Assembly: GCA_002332615.1 (NCBI GenBank)
Contig: DDAL01000031.1
Location: 159,765 to 169,048 of the forward strand
Source: Sphingobacteriaceae bacterium UBA2059
GTDB lineage: Bacteria; Bacteroidota; Bacteroidia; Sphingobacteriales; Sphingobacteriaceae
Reading direction: 5' to 3'
Length of the DNA: 9,284 bases
A model generated the notes under the pieces. It did not search any database, was not told the origin of the DNA, and saw only the letters and a program-made list of their open reading frames with translations. Each line of letters begins with the position of its first letter. Positions within the stretch are counted from its first letter, which is position 1. The position numbers and the translations under genes are program-made. This document shows positions 1 to 6,229 of the stretch, in pieces.

Positions 1-103
1 CGCTTTTTTTGTTTAAAGCTTTATCATATAAAATTCAAATATTATGTTTAGCCACTTATTTGAAAGTGATTTTTTAAGTTTGTAGCTATCTGAAGCATTT
101 AAA
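1..103. other. AT-rich region upstream of nuoH, no gene identified
   Basis: All three forward frames close before nuoH: stops at 14-16, 49-51 and 75-77, with a further in-frame stop at 83-85 that limits nuoH itself. The 3' end of an upstream gene (nuoG would be the usual neighbour) could lie in the first bases, but the few residues readable here are not enough to recognise it. The stretch is much richer in A and T than the genes. Its only recognisable element is a TAnnTTTG match at 75-82, listed separately. A weak gcttt/aaagc dyad at 2-19 is too short to call a terminator. Confidence 0.6.
75..82 (+). promoter_or_regulatory. Possible Bacteroidota -7 promoter element before nuoH
   Basis: TAAGTTTG matches all six fixed bases of the Bacteroidota -7 consensus TAnnTTTG. 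It ends 21 bases before the nuoH start, so a transcript would begin near 88-91 with a very short leader. No TTG sits at the usual -33 distance (17-23 bases upstream); the nearest TTTG, at 59-62, leaves only 12 bases. The -7 match is seen directly; its activity as an internal nuo promoter is inference. Chance matches are possible in DNA this AT-rich. Confidence 0.35.
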
Positions 104-1174
104 TTGAACTTTTACTTAACATATATACTGGTTGCTGTCTTGCTTTTTTCTTTTACCGCACTGTTTGCCCTGTTTGCAGTGTATGCGGAAAGAAAAATAG
201 CGGCGTTTACCTCCGACAGACTCGGCCCTATGGAAACAGGTAAATATGGCCTGATGCAAACTTTTGCCGATATATTAAAGATGCTGCAGAAAGAACTTAT
301 TACTCCTTCCGCTGCTGATAAACTTTTATTCGCCCTTGCTCCGGTAATTATCTTTCTATCTGTATACATGGGTTTTGCAGCTTTACCCTGGTCAGAAGGG
401 CTCCTTCCTGCATCCCTGAATGTTGGTGTGTTTTATGTCTTTGCAATCGTATCCATAGAAGCAGTAGGTATATTACTGGCCGGCTGGAGTTCCAACAATA
501 AGTTTTCCCTGCTGGGAGGACTTCGATCGGTTTCACAAGTGGTATCTTATGAAATACCTGCAGGTGTTTCAATTATATGTGTAGTTATGCTTGCACAAAG
601 CCTTGATATGAATGAAATTGCTTTAAGGCAGGGTATTATGACTACCGAAGCGGTAAAGTTTATGGGGCTGGCTGATGTAACTTCTACGGGCGGGTTTTTG
701 TCCTGGCATATATTTCAGGCCCCGCATCTGATAATAGCCTATGTAATTTACTTTATTTCTTCTCTTGCCGAGTGCAACAGGGCTCCTTTCGACATACCCG
801 AGGCTGAGTCTGAACTTGTTGCCGGCTTTCATACCGAATACACAGGTTTGCGTTTTGCATTTATTTTTTTGGGTGAGTACTCCATGATGTTTTTGGTTGG
901 AATGATCGGAGTAGTATTATTCCTTGGCGGATGGAACACTCCTTTGCCAAATATTGGATCCCTTAAGCTTGCTCAATGGACAAGCGGTATAGGCTGGGGT
1001 ATTTTCTGGACTTTTTTTAAGGTACTGACGGTTGTTGGTGTCCAGATGTGGATCCGCTGGACTTTACCCAGACTTAGAGTAGATCATTTAATGAGTTTGT
1101 GCTGGAAGGTGCTTACCCCATTAGCATTTCTCTGTATGATTGTTTCGGGCCTGTGGAGGCTTTTGGTAATGTAG
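104..1174 (+). CDS. nuoH: NADH-quinone oxidoreductase subunit H (NuoH)
   Basis: NuoH is the membrane subunit of complex I that forms most of the quinone-binding chamber and links it to the proton channels. The 356-residue product is hydrophobic, with about eight membrane helices. It carries the family signatures: AERKIAAFTSDRLGP near residues 28-42, QTFADILKMLQKE (52-64), the RSVSQVVSYEIPAG segment (141-154), and the quinone-side acidic loop AECNRAPFDIPEAESE (222-237). In that loop D230, E233, E235 and E237 match the E. coli NuoH loop acids. It is about 30 residues longer than E. coli NuoH, partly in a loop near residues 168-200. The start is TTG: an in-frame stop lies at 83-85, no ATG or GTG follows before residue 43, and TTG gives a normal N-terminal first helix. 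No Shine-Dalgarno sequence is visible. The stop codon is part of the nuoI ribosome binding site. Confidence 0.96.
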   Translation: MNFYLTYILVAVLLFSFTALFALFAVYAERKIAAFTSDRLGPMETGKYGLMQTFADILKMLQKELITPSAADKLLFALAPVIIFLSVYMGFAALPWSEGLLPASLNVGVFYVFAIVSIEAVGILLAGWSSNNKFSLLGGLRSVSQVVSYEIPAGVSIICVVMLAQSLDMNEIALRQGIMTTEAVKFMGLADVTSTGGFLSWHIFQAPHLIIAYVIYFISSLAECNRAPFDIPEAESELVAGFHTEYTGLRFAFIFLGEYSMMFLVGMIGVVLFLGGWNTPLPNIGSLKLAQWTSGIGWGIFWTFFKVLTVVGVQMWIRWTLPRLRVDHLMSLCWKVLTPLAFLCMIVSGLWRLLVM

Positions 1175-1178
1175 GAGG
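1173..1178 (+). promoter_or_regulatory. Shine-Dalgarno sequence of nuoI, overlapping the nuoH stop
   Basis: AGGAGG shares two bases with the nuoH TAG stop and lies 5 bases before ATG at 1184. An in-frame GTG at 1178 overlaps the last G of the motif and so cannot use it. This decides the nuoI start in favour of 1184. It is the strongest Shine-Dalgarno match in the window. Confidence 0.8.
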
Positions 1179-1183
1179 TGGAA

Positions 1184-1747
1184 ATGATAATTAAAAAGGT
1201 CTTAAATGCTTTAAAAACTTCCTGGAAGGGTATGAAGCTTACGATGAAGCATCTCACGAGTGCCACCCGGGGGAGGAAAACTATAGATATCAAGAAGGAT
1301 AATTACTTTGAGGACCAGAAGGGGGTGGTTACAGTTCAGTATCCGAAAGTTAAAATGCCTGTTCCTGAAGTGGGCAGATATCAGCTGGATGTGGAGATTG
1401 ATGATTGCATAGTATGTGATAAGTGCGCCAAAGTTTGCCCCGTAGACTGTATAGCTATAGAAAGCATTAAAGCAACCGGCCCGATCGGAGAAACCTCAGA
1501 TGGAACTGTAAAGCGCTTATATGCTGCTAAATTCGATATCGACATGGCAAAGTGTATGTATTGTGGCCTTTGCACGGTTGTGTGCCCTACGGAATGTATA
1601 ACAATGACCGACACGTACGATCGCAGCTTTCAGGATGTAGGGAATATGACTTATAGCTTTGCTGAGCTTAGTGCGGAGGAAGCTGAGCTTAAACGTGCGG
1701 AGCTTGCCAGGCAAATGGAAGCTAAAAAAGCTTTAAAGAAAGATTAA
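1184..1747 (+). CDS. nuoI: NADH-quinone oxidoreductase subunit I, 2x[4Fe-4S] protein (NuoI)
   Basis: NuoI is the ferredoxin-like subunit of the complex I connecting arm; its two [4Fe-4S] clusters (N6a, N6b) pass electrons toward cluster N2 and quinone. The 187-residue product has two CxxCxxCxxxCP motifs. In the first the cysteines are 75, 78, 81 and 85; in the second 124, 127, 130 and 134. By the usual ferredoxin pattern, C75/C78/C81 plus C134 bind one cluster and C124/C127/C130 plus C85 the other. An amphipathic N-terminal helix (about 1-25, ending in a GMKLTMKHL stretch) fits attachment against NuoH. The C-terminal tail (about 160-187) is a charged Glu/Lys/Ala helix. ATG 1184 is preferred over the in-frame GTG at 1178 because of Shine-Dalgarno spacing; the choice changes the protein by two residues. 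Its length is close to E. coli NuoI (180). Confidence 0.96.
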   Translation: MIIKKVLNALKTSWKGMKLTMKHLTSATRGRKTIDIKKDNYFEDQKGVVTVQYPKVKMPVPEVGRYQLDVEIDDCIVCDKCAKVCPVDCIAIESIKATGPIGETSDGTVKRLYAAKFDIDMAKCMYCGLCTVVCPTECITMTDTYDRSFQDVGNMTYSFAELSAEEAELKRAELARQMEAKKALKKD

Positions 1748-1751
1748 GCGT

Positions 1752-2294
1752 ATGGAAATTGAACGGTTGATTTTTTATTTTTTGGTCGTTATGGTACTGT
1801 CTTGTGCCTTGCTGGTAGTTACAATGCAGAATATGGTAAGAGCTATCTTCCTGTTTTTTGTGACCCTGTTTTGCATGTCTGGATTATTTGTTTTTGCTCT
1901 GGCTGATTTTGTTGCCGTTACTCAGCTCGTGGTTTACGTAGGCGGCATGCTTGTATTGGTTGTTTTTGCCGTGCTACTCTCTGATAAAAAGCTTTTAGAC
2001 AGCGGAATGAATGGAAAGGTGAAACTGATTGGCTTATCGGTAATACCGGGGATTTTTATTTCCCTTTTATTCTTTGCTATTTTAGTGGTTACCATTTATC
2101 AGGTTGCCCCACAGGATTTGGCCTGGGTAAACAGGGGGGAAACATACCGCTTATCTCCTGCTGAAAACAACCTGCACCATATAGGAATACATATTATGAC
2201 CCGATATTTGATTCCCTTTGAGGTAGTGTCAGTGCTGCTGATGTGCGCCTTGATAGGAGCGGCGCATATGGCGAGGAAGGAGCGATCGATATGA
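1752..2294 (+). CDS. nuoJ: NADH-quinone oxidoreductase subunit J (NuoJ)
   Basis: NuoJ is a small membrane subunit next to NuoK and NuoA that helps couple quinone chemistry to the proton channels. The 180-residue product has about five membrane helices. Its third helix holds the conserved ADFVAVTQLVVYVGGMLVLV stretch (51-70). D52 stands where E. coli has Glu in AEF, and Y62 matches the tyrosine of the functionally important pi-bulge. The last helix has the family pattern YLIPFEVVSVLL followed by IGAAHMARKE (152-177). The ATG lies 4 bases after the nuoI stop with only a purine-rich, weak ribosome site, so coupled translation from nuoI is likely. The stop overlaps the nuoK ATG (ATGA). Length is near E. 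coli NuoJ (184). Confidence 0.95.
   Translation: MEIERLIFYFLVVMVLSCALLVVTMQNMVRAIFLFFVTLFCMSGLFVFALADFVAVTQLVVYVGGMLVLVVFAVLLSDKKLLDSGMNGKVKLIGLSVIPGIFISLLFFAILVVTIYQVAPQDLAWVNRGETYRLSPAENNLHHIGIHIMTRYLIPFEVVSVLLMCALIGAAHMARKERSI
2277..2282 (+). promoter_or_regulatory. Shine-Dalgarno sequence of nuoK inside nuoJ
   Basis: AAGGAG lies 8 bases before the ATG at 2291, within the last codons of nuoJ. It supports the short 101-residue NuoK over an upstream in-frame start at 2243, which would add 16 non-conserved residues. Confidence 0.7.
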
Positions 2295-2596
2295 TACCGT
2301 TAAGCGAGTTTATGATTGTAAGCGCAGCTCTTTTTAGTATAGGCATTTATGCGGTGCTGACCAGGAAGAACACGATACTTATTTTGATTGGTATAGAGTT
2401 TATGTTGAACGCCTCTATTTTAAACCTGGTAGCGTTTGGAATGTATGACAAAAAAATGTTTGCCGGGCAGGTTTTTGCCTTGTTCGTAATTGTTTTGGCT
2501 GCGGCATCGGTTGCCGTCGCTTTGGCTATTATTCTCAATGTATATAAACATTATAAAACAATTGACCCGTCAGAAACGGATCAGCTAAGAAATTGA
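2291..2596 (+). CDS. nuoK: NADH-quinone oxidoreductase subunit K (NuoK)
   Basis: NuoK is the three-helix membrane subunit (ND4L homologue) that carries part of the buried proton path between NuoJ and NuoN. The product is 101 residues, the family length, and begins MIPL like E. coli NuoK. The second helix keeps the essential glutamate in LIGIEFMLNAS (E36 in both species). In the third helix the segment VIVLAAASVAVALAIIL aligns without gaps to the E. coli segment around LAAAEASIGLALLL, and the conserved E72 of E. coli falls on S73 here (codon TCG at 2507-2509). The ATG overlaps the nuoJ stop by 4 bases and has a good Shine-Dalgarno at 2277-2282; the upstream alternative at 2243 lies wholly within nuoJ and is rejected. 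The stop overlaps the nuoL TTG start. Confidence 0.95.
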   Translation: MIPLSEFMIVSAALFSIGIYAVLTRKNTILILIGIEFMLNASILNLVAFGMYDKKMFAGQVFALFVIVLAAASVAVALAIILNVYKHYKTIDPSETDQLRN

Positions 2597-4632
2597 ACTT
2601 GGACTTGTCTTTTCTATCATCACCTTTTTGTTTAAGCCTTGTTGCAATTTTATTGCCCCTGCTAGCCTTTGTGTTGAGTTTTTTTGGCGATAACGTACCT
2701 GTGCGAAAGGGGTATCTGAGTACAGCTGCTATAGTGAGCAGCTTTGTGCTGTCGGCCATCGTATTTTACAAAATATGGAATGTGGAGGTACTTGAAATAA
2801 GTGTGCACTGGTTTGTTATCGGAACGCTGGAATTACACTGGGGGATTCTGTTGAACAACCTTTCTGTGCTGATGCTGCTGCTAATCGCTTTCGTCGCTTC
2901 TCTTGTACACCTTTATTCCATAGCTTATATGAAAGGGGATAACAATGTGCCGCGCTACTGGTCGTACATGGGCTTATTCTGCTCATCAATGATGGCGCTG
3001 GTCATTGCCAATAACCTTTTGCAATTATATATAGCCTGGGAGCTCGTGGGGTTTTCTTCGTACCTGTTAATTGGGTTTTGGTATCAGCGGAACGCGGCTG
3101 TACAGGCTAATAAAAAAGCCTTTATAATGAACCGGATAGGCGATGTGGGATTCCTTATTGGCATAATGATTATTCTTAGTGAATTTAATACACTGAGTAT
3201 TACTGAGCTATTTGCTGAGGGAGGCTTATTGGATACCCTAAAAACCAGTGATCCGGATGGTTTCAGAGGGCTTTGGATATCGGTCGCAGGGCTTTGTTTT
3301 TTTGCAGGAGCGATGGCTAAATCGGCGCAATTTCCACTCCATACCTGGCTGCCCGATGCAATGGAGGGACCGACATCAGCCTCGTCTCTTATCCATGCGG
3401 CTACGATGGTGGCTGCAGGAGTTTTTCTGATGGTCAGGATCTTTCCGGTTTTTAATATGGATGTGTTGCTGGTAATAAGCTCAATTGGTGCTTTTACCGC
3501 GTTTATGGCATCGACCATTGCGCTCACTCAGAATGATATAAAGAAGATTCTGGCGTTTTCTACCATATCGCAACTGGGCTTTATGGTGCTTGCCGTAGGT
3601 ATCGGAGAGCCTGCTCTGGCTGTTTTTCATTTGATAACTCATGCTTTTTTTAAATGTTTGCTTTTCCTTGCCGCCGGATCTGTCATTCATGAGATGAGTG
3701 CTGTTAAATACGCACTGAAGGATGATAAATTTGATCCGCAAAACATTTTAACTATGGGAGGGCTTGGCAAGTATATGCCCGTTACTTTTGTATCAATGAC
3801 TATTGCTGCCGCTGCTTTGGCAGGCTTGCCCTTTACCTCCGGATATCTGTCAAAGGACGCCATTCTTATAGGCGCTTTTGACTTCGCTAAGGGAAACGGT
3901 GTTTTGAACGTTATTCCTGTTCTGGCTTTTTTAAGTTCTTTGCTTACTGTGTTCTACATCGGCAGGCTTATTTTTAAAGTGTTTATAGCACAGGGAGCCG
4001 GATGGATGCATGGAGCGGGTATTGTTATAAAAGAGGCTCCTGCCTTAATGAAGTATCCATTGGTTATTTTGAGTGTGTTTTGCCTTTTTATCGGTTTTTC
4101 ATTCAATCCGTTTTCGTATGATCGCTCTTGGATATTGAAGGGGATGGCATTCACAGAAGGTGCAGAAGGTAGTTTAATGCACACTGTATTGCCACTGACA
4201 CTGGGCGTGCTTTCAATTGTTATATTATTTAAAGCATTTTTTATGTATACAAGAAACAGGACCCCTTATCTGCCGGAAACTAATTTTTTGTATCGCTTGT
4301 CTAAAAATCAGTGGTATTTTAACCAGTTGAACTCTTTGCTGGTGGTAGACTCTGTTATGACATTGTCAAGGCTCGCTTATTGGTTTGACACCGCAATAAT
4401 TGACCGTTTTGTGAATGCGGTGGGGGCAATCACCCTCTTCTTTTCTGTTATTTCGAGCTGGATTGACAAACATATAATTGACGGTATTGTGAATGGAACG
4501 GCCTATATTGCTTCGCTCTTTGCCGATTTTATAAGGCACTTCCAGTCGGGCAGGTTGCAGCACTACTTTGTAACAATGCTTTTGGTAATACTTGCCTTTT
4601 TGTTTTACATATGCTTTAGCACACTATTATGA
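2593..4632 (+). CDS. nuoL: NADH-quinone oxidoreductase subunit L (NuoL)
   Basis: NuoL is the distal antiporter-like proton-pumping subunit of complex I. The 679-residue product has the family's N-terminal and proton-antiporter domains, about 16 membrane helices and a C-terminal lateral helix. Pumping residues are in place: E150 (E. coli E144), D184 (D178), K243 in AMAKSAQFPLHTWLPDA (K229), H268 (H254), K354 in HAFFKCLLF (K342) and K421 in SGYLSKDAIL (K399). The lateral-helix region contains two similar WxDxxIID..VN segments 26 residues apart (597-611 and 623-637), then QSGRLQHY (651-658) and the last membrane helix. The start is TTG, overlapping the nuoK stop as TTGA. An in-frame stop at 2563-2565 leaves no ATG or GTG between it and this codon, and the next Met is residue 94. 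Translation is probably coupled to nuoK. The stop overlaps the nuoM ATG. Confidence 0.96.
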   Translation: MNLDLSFLSSPFCLSLVAILLPLLAFVLSFFGDNVPVRKGYLSTAAIVSSFVLSAIVFYKIWNVEVLEISVHWFVIGTLELHWGILLNNLSVLMLLLIAFVASLVHLYSIAYMKGDNNVPRYWSYMGLFCSSMMALVIANNLLQLYIAWELVGFSSYLLIGFWYQRNAAVQANKKAFIMNRIGDVGFLIGIMIILSEFNTLSITELFAEGGLLDTLKTSDPDGFRGLWISVAGLCFFAGAMAKSAQFPLHTWLPDAMEGPTSASSLIHAATMVAAGVFLMVRIFPVFNMDVLLVISSIGAFTAFMASTIALTQNDIKKILAFSTISQLGFMVLAVGIGEPALAVFHLITHAFFKCLLFLAAGSVIHEMSAVKYALKDDKFDPQNILTMGGLGKYMPVTFVSMTIAAAALAGLPFTSGYLSKDAILIGAFDFAKGNGVLNVIPVLAFLSSLLTVFYIGRLIFKVFIAQGAGWMHGAGIVIKEAPALMKYPLVILSVFCLFIGFSFNPFSYDRSWILKGMAFTEGAEGSLMHTVLPLTLGVLSIVILFKAFFMYTRNRTPYLPETNFLYRLSKNQWYFNQLNSLLVVDSVMTLSRLAYWFDTAIIDRFVNAVGAITLFFSVISSWIDKHIIDGIVNGTAYIASLFADFIRHFQSGRLQHYFVTMLLVILAFLFYICFSTLL

Positions 4633-6224
4633 GCTTGCTTACCTTCTTAATATTTTTTCCGTTGCTTTCGGCAGTTTTGATATTACTGCTGCCAGAGTCA
4701 CTTCGATCGTTTTATAAATATATAACGCTTGCTGCTACCGCTTTGCAAACGGGGCTTAGCTTTTTTATGTATTTTAACTTTAACGAGCGCGTGTTTACTG
4801 GCGTAAGCAAACAGGAAAACTATCAGTTCGTAGAGAGACTTCCGTGGATAAATCTGGACCTGGGGCAGCTTGGCCGGCTTAGGATAGATTATTTTGTAGG
4901 GCTTGACGGGCTGTCTATGCCTTTCGTTCTGCTTACTTCGGTCGTAATGCTTGTAGCTGTAATTGCCTCCTGGAATATTAAGGTAAAGCTTAAAGGGTAT
5001 TTCTCTTTGTTTATGTTGCTATACACCGCTTTATTAGGCTTGTTTTGTGCGCTGGATCTGTTTCTGTTCTACATATTTTACGAGCTGATGCTTTTTCCGC
5101 TGTATTTTTTAATAGGAATATGGGGCGGTGTAAGAAAGGAATATGCGGCGATCAAGTTTTTTCTATATACGCTTTTGGGTTCGGTGTTCATGCTCTTGGT
5201 TATTGTAGGGCTCTATTTTTCGGTTACAGACCCTTCTACAGGAAGCCATACCTTCAATATGCTGGCAATGATGGATGCTTCTAATTACACTGATGGCGCT
5301 TTGCTTTCGGCTTCGGCGAATGCAGAATTGTTTGGGGTTCAGGCCCGCCTGCTGGCCTTCGTGGTGTTGTTTATTGCTTTTGCCATTAAGGTGCCTGTGG
5401 TACCTTTTCATACATGGCTGCCTGATGCGCACGTAGAAGCTCCAACGCCGGTATCAATTGTTCTGGCGGGAGTTTTGTTGAAAGTTGGCGGCTATGGAAT
5501 ATTAAGAGTATGCATAAGTATCTTTCCTGATGTGGCTGTTGACATTGCCTGGTGGTTAGGTATACTGGGGGTAATATCCATCATCTATGGCGCACTGAAC
5601 GCGTTGGCTCAAACCGATTTAAAGCGTATGGTCGCCTATTCTTCTATTTCGCATATGGGGTTTGTATTGCTTGGTATTGCTTCGTTTACTGCCGAGGGTC
5701 TTAGCGGAGCCATGATGCAGATGATTAGCCATGGTTTCTTATCGGCCATGCTGTTTTTTTGTGTGGGAGTTCTTTACGACCGGGTACACGATCGGATGAT
5801 ACCAAGTTTCAGAGGTCTGGCTGCAATTATGCCTAAGTATACCGTGTTTGTAACCATTGCTTTTTTTGCCTCCCTTGGATTGCCCGGATTTTCGGCTTTT
5901 ATTGCAGAAGCATTTACTTTAATAGGTGCTTTTAAGTCGGAATCTGTTAACGGATTGATTCCCCGATGGATGGCTCTTTGTGGTTCTGTTGGAATAGTTC
6001 TAAGTGCGTCCTACTTTCTTTGGGCATTGCAAAGAATGTTTTTTGGAGAAACGCGCCTGCGTGGGGGAGTTGAGTGGCTGCATTTGCTTAAAGATGTAAG
6101 CGCTCGCGAAACTACTGCTCTGGCCTTTATGGCTATATTTGCCCTGGGCCTGGGTGTAATGCCATGGCTGGTTTTTGATAAGATCAATCCTACGGTTCTG
6201 GAATTTATCAATCTTGTAAAGTAA
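4629..6224 (+). CDS. nuoM: NADH-quinone oxidoreductase subunit M (NuoM)
   Basis: NuoM is the middle antiporter-like proton pump of the complex I membrane arm. The 531-residue product has about 14 membrane helices. Conserved ionisable residues match those known in E. coli NuoM: E152 in FYELMLFPLYFLIGIWGG (E144), K254 in AFAIKVPVVPFHTWLPDAH (K234), K285 in LLKVGGYG (K265), H342 in SSISHMGF, and E427 in FSAFIAEAFTL (E407). It is about 20 residues longer than the E. coli protein; a hydrophilic, Ser/Asn-rich loop at about 200-238 between helices, absent from the core motifs, accounts for much of this. The ATG overlaps the nuoL stop (ATGA) and no Shine-Dalgarno sequence is visible, so re-initiation after nuoL is the likely mode of translation. 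Confidence 0.96.
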   Translation: MSLLTFLIFFPLLSAVLILLLPESLRSFYKYITLAATALQTGLSFFMYFNFNERVFTGVSKQENYQFVERLPWINLDLGQLGRLRIDYFVGLDGLSMPFVLLTSVVMLVAVIASWNIKVKLKGYFSLFMLLYTALLGLFCALDLFLFYIFYELMLFPLYFLIGIWGGVRKEYAAIKFFLYTLLGSVFMLLVIVGLYFSVTDPSTGSHTFNMLAMMDASNYTDGALLSASANAELFGVQARLLAFVVLFIAFAIKVPVVPFHTWLPDAHVEAPTPVSIVLAGVLLKVGGYGILRVCISIFPDVAVDIAWWLGILGVISIIYGALNALAQTDLKRMVAYSSISHMGFVLLGIASFTAEGLSGAMMQMISHGFLSAMLFFCVGVLYDRVHDRMIPSFRGLAAIMPKYTVFVTIAFFASLGLPGFSAFIAEAFTLIGAFKSESVNGLIPRWMALCGSVGIVLSASYFLWALQRMFFGETRLRGGVEWLHLLKDVSARETTALAFMAIFALGLGVMPWLVFDKINPTVLEFINLVK

Positions 6225-6229
6225 AAAAG

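Noticed and set aside
2..22. gcttt/aaagc dyad with T-run as a terminator of an upstream gene
   Set aside because: The stem is 5 bp and mostly A-T, in an AT-rich region where such matches arise by chance.
1..48. Open frame from position 1 as the C-terminus of nuoG
   Set aside because: The 16 readable residues match nothing I recognise, and the other two frames close at different points, so no assignment is possible without upstream sequence.
2243..2290. Upstream in-frame start that would extend NuoK by 16 residues
   Set aside because: The extra residues are charged, unlike any NuoK N-terminus, lie wholly in nuoJ, and the ATG at 2291 has a Shine-Dalgarno sequence and gives the MIPL opening seen in E. 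coli NuoK.
3084..3527. 147-residue open frame on the minus strand inside nuoL
   Set aside because: It lies fully opposite conserved nuoL channel motifs, has no recognisable family or ribosome site, and reads as a shadow frame of the coding strand.
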